A DNA stretch of 64,000 nucleotides from Ostrinia nubilalis (GCF_963855985.1 NC_087107.1:3720001-3784000), one strand, 5' to 3'. Shown: positions 45,481 to 56,214, numbered from the stretch's first letter. Made by a program: numbers and translations. Notes: generated by a model from the sequence alone, not told the origin.

Positions 45481-45736
45481 TATGGTTTGCCACAATCTGT
45501 GCGGGCGATTGATGCTTCTTATGCACTTAAATAATCTTCTAGACTATTGCATCTATTTTTAGACGCAGTTTCAACACTAGCTTGGTCGCTTAGCTTAGAT
45601 GGAAAGTTAAATATAATTTTAGAATAAGATTACCAATATGTCCTTAAAACCTTATGAAATGCATGTGTGGTCATCATAAGCTGTAGCATTCATTCAATGT
45701 TTTTTTCGTCAGCAGACAGAGTATAGATAATATAGG

Positions 45737-45822
45737 GTGTGTCAAAATTAGCACGTTACACTGACACCGAAGGTAAATGGGCCTAAAACGCATCGAACGA
45801 GTCTTGTCATAAAGTAACGCTT
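45737..45822 (+). mobile_element. TA-type MITE, left half
   Basis: TAGGGTGTGTCAAAATTAGC, then GACACCGAAGGTAAATG and ACGCATCGAACGAG, match the right end (reversed) of the element at 58391-58665. The nested element that follows interrupts it. Confidence 0.5.
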
Positions 45823-46026
45823 TATAGATAGTTTCATCCACGAAGACGCGCCCCACCATTCTTCCGCGAATGTTTGAGTGTTATCGGTACACGCTAAATT
45901 ATCCATGAGTGCACACGCACACTACAATAATGACGCTCGGATTGCTCGGATCAAACTCCCCGCACCCCGCGCTTTCCTCGACCAAAAATTGGTGGGGCGC
46001 GTCTTCCTGGATGAAACGATCTATAG
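45823..46026. mobile_element. 204-bp TIR element nested in a MITE
   Basis: Inverted termini of about 36 bp: left TATAGATAGTTTCATCCACG and right, reverse complemented, TATAGATCGTTTCATCCAGG, both continuing AAGACGCGCCCCACC. GC-rich centre (CCCCGCACCCCGCGC). No clear target duplication. Confidence 0.6.
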
Positions 46027-46371
46027 TTTCGTATGCGAGTATCATAAATAGTACATTGAGAATATTATATTTTTATTACAATATCATACGTAGGTGCTCT
46101 AATTTTAGCATGATAGGTATATGCCGAAGTCTATAAAAAGTATACGGAAGAAACAAAACAGCAATTAACGCCATATTTGCCTCCTCTCACTCCAATTATC
46201 CATTATTTAGGGCGAATGAGAACCCAATCGGGTTTCCCCGGTTGCATTATCGACTATTTTGCAACGCCAGTCCTTTGAATCAGCTGTTACAACAATATCA
46301 TTTCGAAAACGCTGCAGTAGGTAAGTAGTCTTCATTATAATTAATATCGATAGGGCGTCGTTATACTTTAC
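46027..46371. other. Unassigned stretch
   Basis: Nothing recognised apart from possible remains of the interrupted MITE near 46100. Confidence 0.35.
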
Positions 46372-46374
46372 TTA

Positions 46375-46477
46375 GGCTGAGTTGCACCATCTTTGACTTT
46401 AATAAACGTCAAAATTCCATACAAAAATACCGGTTATAGTTATAGTTACCGTTAAAGTTACGTGGTGCAACTCAGCC
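46375..46477. mobile_element. 103-bp 'GAGTTGCACCA' MITE with TTA duplication
   Basis: Ends GGCTGAGTTGCACCA and TGGTGCAACTCAGCC are exact inverses. TTA on both sides (46372-46374 and 46478-46480). PIF/Harbinger-like by duplication type. 46481-46960 is AT-rich with only a repeat scrap (CAGAGGCAAAAATGG) near 46556. Confidence 0.8.
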
Positions 46478-46962
46478 TTAATTAGAAACATGGATATAGT
46501 TTCTTCATCATCAGGTCATCATCTTTACTGCTAGAGCACAACCCTATATTTTATCAGAGGCAAAAATGGAGAATTTGGCTACGTTCCTCACATTGGCCAG
46601 ACATGTTGAATTGTTGATTCATGTGTGCATATTGATTTGTGTAGAAGAAACACTCGTTTATATGACATCCACTTGTAGAGTCATCCTATTCTAATCTATC
46701 TTAACTATAGGGATTCTATAGGAATTCATAAATAAATAAATTTATTAAAAAAACATATTTATGTGAAATTGTAAAACGAGGCTTGGTAACGATTCTGTGC
46801 AATATTACCAATATTTTGAAATTAATTTAAATTATTTAAATTTAAATATTTTGACTGATCTAAATAATACAATTCCTAAAATGTTAAAAAGAGCATTAAA
46901 AGATCATTAATGAAATTTGTTAATCGTTTTAATTCATTTATTCTGGGAACAAAAATGATATA

Positions 46963-47478
46963 CACTCGACGTCAAATAAATCGCACCTCCCGCGACAAGC
47001 ATTTTCAAACGTATGCATCCCCACTTCTCACCAATATTGGTACCATTTAAAAGCCTAGTTCTAACCTTTATTTCATTAAAGGAAAGGTTTTCACCCCAAA
47101 AATGTGTCTTTAGAAGGATCCAGAGTCACTTCTTCAAAAAATAGGTAGTTACGCAGAACCAACTTTTATGGCTATAAAACTGTTAAGTTGGGTTTAATTG
47201 CTATCCATCTGTTAAAGAGGACACGTGAAATCATTATTTGGTTTTATAACCATAAAATTGCTCTAATTGATCCCATAGGTGGGCCCAAAGTGAGGTATTT
47301 TTTCAAGTCACATTTATGGTACATGTTAATCATTTATTAAGAAATTAAATGTGTTTTTCTTTAAGGATATTTATTGGGCTTTCAAATAACACCAATATTG
47401 TTGGGGTACCATGATTGTGTCAGAAGAAAATCGTTAAAGTTCGCGTCGCGGAAGGTGCGGTTTATTTGATGTTGAGTA
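46963..47478. mobile_element. 516-bp TA-flanked MITE (copy 3 of 3)
   Basis: CACTCGACGTCAAATAAATC start and inverted end; TA at 46961-46962 and 47479-47480. Differs from copy 2 by few substitutions and small deletions. Confidence 0.85.
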
Positions 47479-47782
47479 TAGTTTGTGGTCAAATAATTTA
47501 GTAGTTTCCTCATAATCTGTGAAATATCTACTAGCTATTTTGAATCTGTGATTCATATTTAATATGTAAGTTTGCGCAAATCCTTATATCGCAAAATGTA
47601 ACTGACGGATATAACACTTAACCTTGTGTTAATTTCCAGCGATCTTGCGGTTTTTACACTTCACCACGTCCTCCAGATATTTTTCACATGCAGTTTATTG
47701 CAACGGAGAATAGCTGTCTGTAGACTCAATGACATTCACTTGACAGCCGCCTGACTTAGTGGTCGTACGACGACTTTATTTA

Positions 47783-47901
47783 GACTGAGTTACACCATCT
47801 TACTTTAACTTTGACCAACGTCAAAAATCTGACAAAATCCATACAAAAAAGCACTGGTTATTGTTAATGTTACGGTTAAAATAAGATGGTGCAACTTAGC
47901 C
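47783..47901. mobile_element. 119-bp 'GAGTTGCACCA' MITE with TTA duplication
   Basis: Ends GACTGAGTTACACCATCTTA and TAAGATGGTGCAACTTAGCC pair with few mismatches; TTA at 47780-47782 and 47902-47904. Confidence 0.75.
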
Positions 47902-47904
47902 TTA

Positions 47905-48740
47905 CAGTTGCGGGTTTGGATCCGGTAGAGACCAATGTTGATATGATAGCTATAATGGGCTGCAGCATCCTAACTAGTTAAACACAATTTTTTTTAGAAA
48001 CCAATATTTTTATGTCACCATGAAAACTTGTTCTATTGAGTTTGGGTCTAGATTATTTGTGTGAGCGTTGAAACATTTTGTTAATTATTTATATTAAGAT
48101 TATTTTATAATAGTTTATGTTATCAAAAATAATAGTGTTCCTTAAGTTTGTTAATAAATAAATCACAGTGCCAATCCGTGAATAAAATAAATTAAGAATT
48201 GCGCATAATTAATGAATAAGTAAAAAACAAAAACAAAATAAATGCATCAAACAACTTAAGATTCAAATTATTACGGTAGTCAAGAAAAATTAAGTCAATT
48301 GAGCGCATTATGTGGATATTATACTTGTAATACTAATCTTAGCCGTTCACTTCCTACGTTTTGTTTTAAAATATCATCGTATTTGAAAGGTCGGGAAGAC
48401 TGCTTTTAGCAATATTACAGTCTTTATTGAGATGTGTTTTGAAAGCACTTGGTTTTCACAATCTTCTCATCTTTGTCTTTAAAATAAAACATTTTATTTA
48501 AAGCTGTGCCTTTTACACGAAGATGTTAAAACCATTTTAAAGGCTTGGTACTTATAAATTATCCAATTAATTGGGAAAATTCATAAAGAGCTCATAATTT
48601 TCCCTACCACGTTAATGACATTAAAAAGTGAAAAACAGGATTGTCATCGATTAAAAAGTAGTTGTGAATTTTCCTCCAGCTGGAGGGTTAATAAAACGGA
48701 TTGAGTTCCGATCTCTCAGTATTATGGATATGTAGTTTAT
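47905..48740. other. AT-rich stretch, nothing recognised
   Basis: No supported feature. Confidence 0.4.
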
Positions 48741-48862
48741 ACGGTTACGGATAATTATATGAATAATATTATACCGGTTTCGGTTACGGCACAGGTTACG
48801 GTTACGGATATTTTTTTATTTCGGATATCCGAAAGTTTCGGTTACGGTTACGTATATCCATA
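48741..48862. repeat. Degenerate GGTTACGG repeat cluster
   Basis: CGGTTACGG and close variants recur about seven times in 120 bases, interleaved with CGGATATCCG dyads. The irregular spacing suggests a decayed minisatellite. 48863-49504 shows nothing else recognisable. Confidence 0.5.
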
Positions 48863-49509
48863 ACATCCCTGTCTCAGATAGTCAGCCCGATGGCGAAACC
48901 ATTGGTCTATTGTTACTTATTCTATTGGCTAAAAATTTCCCAATCGATTTGTCACATCCTGTACACGGAGAAGATGACTTTTTCTTTAATAATACCTTAT
49001 TATCATTAAGGTTATTCTTAGGACATAGCGTTTAGGATGTTAAAATATTTTGTAATAAAAATACCTTACGATATGTAATCTTTAAAACAAATCCTCTGTG
49101 TTTATGTAAAGTTCTTAGAACATTTACTATAATTGGTAACGATAGTTTATGTAACCTAAGACCATTGTCCACCTCGGCAATGTTAAAAGTCAACTTTATT
49201 TAGAAAACAATAGAGTTTAAAATATAATTCAGAGGTGATTGTAGGAAGGATGCATCCGTAGGCAAAAGATAACATTATGTGTAAAGGAAATGTGTGTAAT
49301 TAGACAAATGTTTGTTATATTATCTGGTTTAGAATATCCGCTATGGGAAAATGTTTCACAGCATTTAACACCATGTTGGCATAATAATGTAGTGGTTCTA
49401 GACAATGTAAATATTGTGCTATGTATATTCGGAATTTGTTTAAAATGGCGAGATTATGACGTCTCCTAGGGTGTGGGTGGCTTCAATACATGATGATTAG
49501 TCAAAAAAA

Positions 49510-49782
49510 TTATTGCAGAACACCTAATTGGTATATCAGACTTTTAAGGATTTTAAGAGTCCTCTTAGCCGTCGGGCCAGCACGGAATATGTCCAAATCC
49601 TGCATTTCCTTTCCCCCTACTGTGGAGACTAAATGAACAGGGTCATGGAATAGTATTTTTGAGGTCACCAAGTAATATTCTAGTTTCAGCAGTGGACGTC
49701 CTGTGGCTGAAATGATGATGATGAAGTAATATTCTGCAACGACCATTAATGAACGATCATTTATGTTGTTAACAGTTGGCAC
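49510..49782 (-). pseudogene. Unidentified coding-like fragment interrupted by LINE scrap
   Basis: The frame is open for 90 codons. Residues coming from 49682-49723 derive from an RTE tail plus its 12-bp duplication; inserted bases total 54, so the frame survived. The remainder (HDPVHLVSTVGGKEMQDLDI, then FRAGPTAKRTLKIL) has a composition unlike chance AT-rich frames and ends in a natural TAA. I do not recognise a family. It could be the last exon of a host gene, a domesticated gene or an old retroelement. Confidence 0.3.
49682..49723 (+). mobile_element. 42-bp RTE tail insertion
   Basis: CAGCAGTGGACGTCCTGTGG then (ATG)n only. Perfect 12-bp duplication AAGTAATATTCT at 49670-49681 and 49724-49735. 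The shortest dead-on-arrival RTE copy seen here. Confidence 0.85.
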
Positions 49783-49966
49783 TTTACCCCGCTTTACATG
49801 CTTAATGACTTGAATAAAGTCATCAAAACTACAAAATCTACCATGGGAACAGCATTGAAGGCGCTAATGTTTTTACCACTTTAAACAAACTTCATACCTC
49901 AAGGATAATGTAAAACATTTTATATGAAAGATTTTAGTTTTGAGCTAAAGATAAACCTAAAAGTAA

Positions 49967-50143
49967 GGCCAACTAGCAGCGATACAAAAGGTCGATACGA
50001 CTGTCGAGTTGACAATATATTCTGTCTCTTCCCATCTTGTGTATTTGTCGTATATATCGTTCTCCCGCCAAAATATGTCAAAGTCAGACGGGTTCACCCA
50101 TGACATCGGGTTTGTTTACATTTGGTATCGCTTCTCGTTGGCC
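49967..50143. mobile_element. 177-bp foldback MITE with GGCCAAC ends
   Basis: Left GGCCAACTAGCAGCGATACA and right, reverse complemented, GGCCAACGAGAAGCGATACC. The text just outside (AAGTA) also pairs, so the true ends may lie a few bases further out. No ORF. Confidence 0.6.
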
Positions 50144-51870
50144 GTACTTTAGCTGACACATTTAATATTGCAGATGCCTACTGTTTAGAAAACTTTCCAA
50201 CAATTTTAGCTAGTGTTGCTGTACGATTACATCGAACATTGCAGCGTCAACGCTTTAGATTAAGTAGGCGCTTGCTTATATGTTAATTGCTAATTATTTT
50301 TAGTTTAGTTCACGTTCAATTGTCACTGTGTGCACACATCAATAATAAACCTATCAAGCTTCATCAAGTGTTTTCCTGTTCACTATCAATATAAATGTAT
50401 GAGTTAACAAGGACTCATACAGTTGCTTAACTATACATAGTTTGACTACTTAAAGAAGATCTTGAAATTCAGTTACGGACTCAATCGATTATGATGAAGT
50501 GATACGGAAGTTTTCTATGGTATTGATGATGTACATGCAAGACTTTCGATTGGATCATTGGGTCTATCAATATTGTTTCAGTATTCCAAATCAATCGGTA
50601 ATCAATAGCACTGGGTATATCCTACCTGCTATCGATTTATATCGATACTATTGATGAGGCTGACTATTGAAGGCTGCAGTGAGAGTTCAAGAAGAACCAT
50701 TGATGATCCACAGCATTCTAAATGATAATTGGTAAATAGCAAATGGCGAGCTGTTAGTAATACATAATTATCACACTGGATGTCGGATTTATCATTATGT
50801 TTAGGTAATCATACATACAGGAAATAGTCACTTTAGAATATAATTGGGAGGACGTCCCAGATATTATACAATAAATTGGTTAATTACACTGAAGCGCTGT
50901 CCGGCGCGAGCATTTCCGCGCATTCATAGGGTAATGTCACCTGTTTACGTCCGTTGTACTATTCGCATCCGAAAGACTTATCACTCTGAAACGGTTGACT
51001 ATAACCATACCGGTACCCTACAAAAATACAAAGCAATTTTCTGTTTATACCTGGATCTAAGATCTGGATAATGTGGTGATATAACTTAGTATGTACGTAC
51101 AGTATATTAAATTAAACATATTCATTGCTACATCGCATTTATTATAACTACAATAAGGTGCCATAGTGTAAACACTGTGCTAAAGCTAAAGGTTGATTAT
51201 GTTTACCACATCTACACCACTGTTTTTAGAGTGACCCGTCGTTTGAAAGTGAATATAGTGGTGGACGCGAACTGGTAACATGACCCTAGTGACGAGCAGA
51301 TGCGCTGGCGCAGTAATATGTGCGAATTATGCGTATTCAGTTAGGTGTAATGCGACGGTTATTGCGGAGAACTCTATGTTAGGGCGGCTGCAAACTAAAA
51401 ATGAAAATATTTGATTTCGAGGACCTAAGCACGGTAAACCTAAGAATGGGAACTTCTTCTTTTGAGTTACTGGTTTTGGGTTTCCATAATTATAAAATCA
51501 TTCGAAGACCCTGATGGTGCAAAAAAGATTGTTCTCATTGTGAGTACGGCAGTTTTCTTGATGATTCATCTATTGACTATTGAAATAATTCAATACTATC
51601 GTACACAATACTAAAGTCTTATTAATAAGCATTTATACATTGAAATGTGTTGTGTAAGCTAAAGCGAATAATTTTCATTGCCTAATGTAATGTAAGACCA
51701 CTATTAATAAATCACTTAAAGCACTCTATTTTAATCTACCTTAACATAAAAATAAACACCACGTATGAAGGTCAATATCAAGCCGTTGTCAGTTTCAAAA
51801 GCATCTATAAAATGTACACATCCTTGGTAGTTGGCCTTGTAATATAATTTATAGGATCACATAAACCACA
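50144..51870. other. Long unassigned stretch
   Basis: About 1.7 kb. CpG-enriched pockets near 50886-50925 and 51300-51380, but no domain, splice-defined exon or repeat boundary could be supported. Confidence 0.35.
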
Positions 51871-52448
51871 GTGAGTGACAACCCAGGAGTGTTGTCAGAA
51901 GAATGTATAATGCTCCAATGTCTGAGTCTTCCATCGATTTGGCCCACTTTTAGATTGGTCCATGAGCCAAGTTGGATTGAAATTTTAAAAATACTTTTTC
52001 TTCCAGTAATTGGACTTACTCTAAGATTTTGGAGTATATTTTTGTTGATTTGGTGTTTAATTAATTAATATGCACATTGAAGGTGGGCCTAGTTTGTGGA
52101 ACAAAATATATTTAAAAATTCAATCTAGCGACTTGAACCCTTTTTTTTCGGGGAAAAAATGGATTGAATTGCATGTTATTGCAAATGATGTTATGTTGGG
52201 CTCACCAAGTCAGAAGGACAAAGGCATACCCACTAAAAAAACCCCGGTGCTGCGTCATTCGCCTTAAGGCCTGCACGGCGGGCCCTACAGCCTACACGGC
52301 GGGCCCTACAGAGCGACTTGGCCCCTGGACCAAGCTAAAAGTAGGCCAAGTCACTGAAAGACTCCAATACCTTTTGAGATTTTATCAAAAAGATGATGCT
52401 GATATGGTAGTTCTCATGCTTGGTCGCAAAGGTAAATCTACTGAATAA
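51871..52448 (+). other. Possible decayed coding region, unidentified
   Basis: Three successive open segments in different frames (51871-52068, 52070-52267, 52164-52448) read like protein but share no family I know. Frame changes and stops separate them. A 21-bp unit ending CACGGCGGGCCCTACA is present twice in tandem at about 52270-52311. It could be an old retroelement or processed gene, or chance. Confidence 0.2.
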
Positions 52449-52934
52449 ACTTGTCTAACTCTACTTAGCTTTTTTTTCTGTAAAAGGTAATGCAGTGTAA
52501 GGTGTCCATTTTGCACAGATTGTGTAATAAATAGATTTAATCTATGTAAAACATTGCAACGCGAAAGCTGTAGGGCCAAGGCGAACGTCCGTCAAAGGTG
52601 TGTAACAATACTGTCGTTATTTTTCAAAACGTTTACGTTATTTGTTTTAAAATAATGACAAAACTTCCTTTTACATGTACACACCTATAGTGTCAAAAAT
52701 TATCTAACGTTTACAAAACAAACGTGCACGACATTGTTAACATAGTTTTCATTGTGAAATTTCCAATCAGTGAAAACTAATGAGTGTAAAAAATAATTGT
52801 TAAATCCTCTCAAAGTTTTTTTTTATTACATATACTAGCTAAATCATTGGTCTTGCATCATACAGATTTTTTTAATCACTGTTCAATTAATTAAACCTAC
52901 TTCACAACGTTGACAGAATGTCTCTAATACCACA
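52449..52934. other. AT-rich stretch, nothing recognised
   Basis: No supported feature. Confidence 0.4.
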
Positions 52935-53099
52935 TCCTACTAATTTATAAATGCGTAATGTAAGGATGTATATTTATTATTCTTTCACGCAAAAACTACG
53001 AAACGGATTTTGATGAAACTTTGTAGTATTCTCGTTTATACATCAGAATATCATCTGTGACTTTTATTTCATGCGGGCGAAGCCGTGGGCAATAGCTAG
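52935..53099 (+). mobile_element. Helitron-like element, family A
   Basis: TCCTACTAATTTATAAATGC start, CTTTCACGCAAAAACTACG interior, GGGCGAAGCCGTGGGCAATA then GCTAG end. About 30 bp shorter than the copy at 2190. Confidence 0.75.
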
Positions 53100-53429
53100 A
53101 ATCAGTATATCTTCACCAGACAGGTCATTACTCAACCACTTAAAATGGATGATGACTGAATATGAATGTAGAGCAACATTGGCCAATAGACTAATAAACT
53201 AGTAAATGCAAAATAAAAGTCACAAACGAGATTGTATCTTAAATCATACTTAGTAGCTGTCAACATTTTTAGGAATGCTACTACTTTAAATTAAATGAGT
53301 ATGCTATTCAAATGATACAGCTAGTAGGATAAAGTAACAATAATAAACTAGAATGGTCCTACATTAGTTACCCAAAATAATGGAGGACCATCCCAGTTTG
53401 TTATTCTTACTTTTTCTCAACAATTTAAA
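53100..53429. other. AT-rich stretch, nothing recognised
   Basis: No supported feature. Confidence 0.4.
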
Positions 53430-53600
53430 TAAACGTGGTCGCCCCAAGCAAACTTGGCGGCGCACTGTAGCAGACGAGGCGAAGAAAATCGGCAAGACCT
53501 GGAGCGAGAACAAACGCGAAGCTCGAGACCGAACGCGATGGAGGACTCAGGACTGTTGTGGACGCCCTGTCCCATCTAGGGGACATAGGACCTTATGTTA
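53430..53600 (+). pseudogene. Third RTE/BovB-like LINE C-terminus
   Basis: Encodes RGRPKQTWRRTVADEAKKIG then KTWSENKREARDRTRWR, the C-terminal pattern of another RTE-like (BovB-type) LINE, followed by a tail (GGACGCCCTGTCCCATCTAG). About 8 extra bases shift the frame before the final segment. A second copy is at 57430. Confidence 0.7.
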
Positions 53601-53601
53601 A

Positions 53602-54147
53602 AGTAAATAGCTGAATTTTACTTTTGGAATAAATGCACATCAAGCGAAATGCCACAAATACTGTGAATCAGCATTATATTTTGTGACAGTAGTTATGCTT
53701 TTGGAAGAAAAAGTATAATCTGATGTGCCGTCGACTGTGACTATCAACGCCATCTTGTTGTTATGCAAGGAACTTCTTGCGCGACTGATTTATAAATCTA
53801 ATCAGTATTCAAAATCTAAAACGAAACTAGATGCTCAATGTTCATATTTTAATGCATAGAAAACATTAATGCATTAAATAACCAGTAAAATTACATGCAT
53901 TTTGGTAATTACCAAAGTTTGTTACACCAAATTAGTTGTTCATTAGACAATGCACTTAGCATACTAACAAAAAGGTAAACTTTGTCGCTATTTCCCTAGG
54001 GTAATTCGCTTCGAAGCCTTTTTTACCGTAAGTATAACAATGCCCATTATGTCGTCGTGGAAACACTTTGTCGAGTGACGCACATGGAGCCTATTTACCA
54101 AACTAACCGAAATAGTTTTTATTCGCATAATGCACAACGTTTAGGGT
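53602..54147. other. AT-rich stretch, nothing recognised
   Basis: No supported feature. Confidence 0.4.
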
Positions 54148-54196
54148 TTAACCATGGTCTAGATTGGTTTAACCATGGTCTAGATTGGTTTAACCA
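54148..54196 (+). repeat. 21-bp tandem repeat, about 2.3 units
   Basis: The unit GGTTTAACCATGGTCTAGATT is repeated head to tail; the third unit is partial. It contains CCATGG and TCTAGA dyads. Confidence 0.75.
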
Positions 54197-54732
54197 TATT
54201 TAATGATAATAGGCTAGTTGACACTTATACGAGTAGGTACTGGTAGGATATAAAAACTGAACAAAATTTTAAAAAGTTAAGGATTTGGATAAGTAACAGA
54301 AATTGTGAAACGGTTGAAGAAGCAATATATCTACTATATTTTGAATAAAATTGTGTAAATACATACTAGGTAGGTTGATATTGCCTTTCATTGCTAGTTA
54401 TATCAGTTATACATAAACCCATTCAAGGACATCATATTTTTCACAAAACAATTACTCAAGGAAGTCCCTTTATCATGGTCACTAGACAACGAATAAGTAA
54501 ACTTAAATACATAAACAAACATACTATGTAAAAATGTCCACGGTTTCAAGTACTACTCAATAAGTACAAGTACTTAAGTTCGTATTATTTAAGTTCGTGC
54601 TCATCATCACACTAATAATATTTGCCCTTGGCGAGATTCAAAGTTACAAGTGCGGTGAGATTTGTAGTTTGATAACATGAACCACAAAGTGGACAGATGA
54701 CTTCACAGAGGTTGCAGGAAGGCGCTGGATGC

Positions 54733-55144
54733 GCTTTGGTCGTTTCTAGTACCCAAGGCGCCGACCACTATGCGGCAGAGGGAACACCCCAGGTTTTTAG
54801 TGGGTTCTAGCCCCACATAACTTGCCTTCCCCCGGTAGGTATACAGGGTGTTAGGTAAATGGGTATATGAGCCGACTCTAGCCCATGTTAACATGGTCAT
54901 ATAAATGGTATGGTGAAGTCAGAAAATTGATATCTTCATTTTAATTATTTTAATTTTCATACAAATCGGATTTTATAAAATTTATTTTGTATGAAAATTA
55001 AAAAAAAAAAAATGATGATATCAAATTTCTGACTTCACCATACCATTTATATGACCATGTTAACATGGGCTAGAGTCGGCTCATATACCCATTTACCTAA
55101 CACCCTGTAGATAGGCCATTTTCCTGGGTAAAAAAAAAGAAAAA
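54733..55144 (+). mobile_element. Retroposon inserted into an RTE tail
   Basis: Bounded by a 16-bp direct repeat GGAAGGCGCTGGATGC (54717-54732 and 55145-55160) that is normal RTE tail sequence on the right and duplicated on the left. It includes ACACCCCAGGTTTTTAGTGG and AGCCCCACATAACTTGCC and ends in an A-rich tail, as expected for a SINE or LINE end. A palindromic MITE sits inside it. Confidence 0.7.
54844..55107. mobile_element. 264-bp near-perfect palindrome, TA-flanked MITE
   Basis: The terminal arms are at least 90 bp with one visible mismatch, starting CAGGGTGTTAGGTAAATGG. TA on both sides (54842-54843 and 55108-55109). An inner AT palindrome makes almost the whole element a hairpin. 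Tc1/mariner-like by duplication. Confidence 0.85.
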
Positions 55145-55230
55145 GGAAGGCGCTGGATGCAGGCTGCTGTAAATAATTGGGGGAGGCCTATGTTTAGCAG
55201 TGGACGTCCTGTAGCTGAAGTGATGATGAT
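55145..55230 (+). mobile_element. RTE LINE 3' tail, (ATG)n type, right part
   Basis: AAGGCGCTGGATGCAGGCTG, GGGGGAGGCCTATG, AGCAGTGGACGTCC and (ATG)n. Its left part (GTGGACAGATGACTTCACAG) lies at about 54690-54732, split off by the retroposon. Confidence 0.8.
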
Positions 55231-55619
55231 GATGAAACGAACCACCAGACTAGGTCTTAAATAGGAACTCATAATTCCATTTTGACACCTTGGAACTACA
55301 GCCTTCCAACTGTACTTAAATTGAAGAAAAACATTATTTCCAGATGCATTTAGCAATTTATACCTACGCAAAGTAATTTTCCTGCAATCCATACGAGTGT
55401 TTTCGCAATCCTCGAGAACCGCAATTGTTCTTAAATCGACCAATTCATCTAATCTGCATTATAATGCTTTAATAGAGCGTTCAATTTGCTAACGTTATAC
55501 TCAAATGCAATTGTAGAAGTAAAATTATAGCGTGATGATAAAAAACACAAAAGGGCGGAAGTATTCAATGTTTTAAGTAAGTGCTAGTTTTCGTACGTTC
55601 GCGTTCGTTTGGTCTATTC
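55231..55619. other. Unassigned stretch
   Basis: The minus-strand frame at 55093-55443 is partly RTE tail and is not a gene. Confidence 0.4.
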
Positions 55620-55843
55620 CACTTTGATCACCTGACTTTGATCACTTGGGTGAGGTAAGATGACCTGACTATTCAGGAAGTGTGATTTATTTATAAGTGA
55701 TCAAAGGAAACTAGAATAATAATTAAACTGGTGTCCACTTTGATCACCCAGGTCATCTTATCCATGGGTGATCAAAGGACACCAAATTGTCGCTTGGAGT
55801 TTACTTTGATCACCTGGGTGATCAAAGCCAGGTGATTAAAGTG
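55620..55843. mobile_element. TIR element rich in TTTGATCACC motifs
   Basis: Starts CACTTTGATCACCTG and ends CAGGTGATTAAAGTG. Inside, CTTTGATCAC or its inverse recurs about eight times, including the dyad CTTTGATCACCTGGGTGATC at 55803-55826. It sits between GTTCGTTT-containing flanks of a minus-strand (GAAC)n-type RTE tail, so it may have inserted into that tail. Confidence 0.65.
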
Positions 55844-55847
55844 ACCG

Positions 55848-55903
55848 TTCGTTTCAGCCAAATAACACCACTGCTGCACAAAGGCCTCCCCTCATCCTTG
55901 GGG
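55848..55903 (-). mobile_element. RTE LINE 3' tail, (GAAC)n type
   Basis: GTTCGTTTCAGCCAAATAAC then CACTGCTGCACAAAGGCC on the plus strand. Diverged. Confidence 0.65.
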
Positions 55904-55973
55904 CTTGTTTTCATTAACAAAGTTAGTTTGGGACTAGAGGCGTAGTGTAAAATGTCCAAAGATATTTATTTAA

Positions 55974-56214
55974 CTAGCTGTTGCCCGCGGCTTCACCCGC
56001 GTGTAATTTAGTTTGTCACAGATCGTCATAAATTATGGACTAATTAAAAATATTTCCTTTCCTTTCCTTCCTTTATGTTATTTTAGGTTATAAACTATAA
56101 TATGTACTGCAAAGTTTCATCAAAAGTTCAGTAGTTTTTGCGTGAAAGAGTAACAAACATGTTAACATCTGGATGTCATCCATACAAATTTTCGCATTTA
56201 TAATATTCGTACTT
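55974..56214 (-). mobile_element. Helitron-like element, family A
   Basis: The plus strand starts ACTAGCTGTTGCCCGCGGCT and ends CGCATTTATAATATTCGTAC. A pyrimidine-rich insert (TTTCCTTTCCTTTCCTTCC) lies in the middle. Confidence 0.75.
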
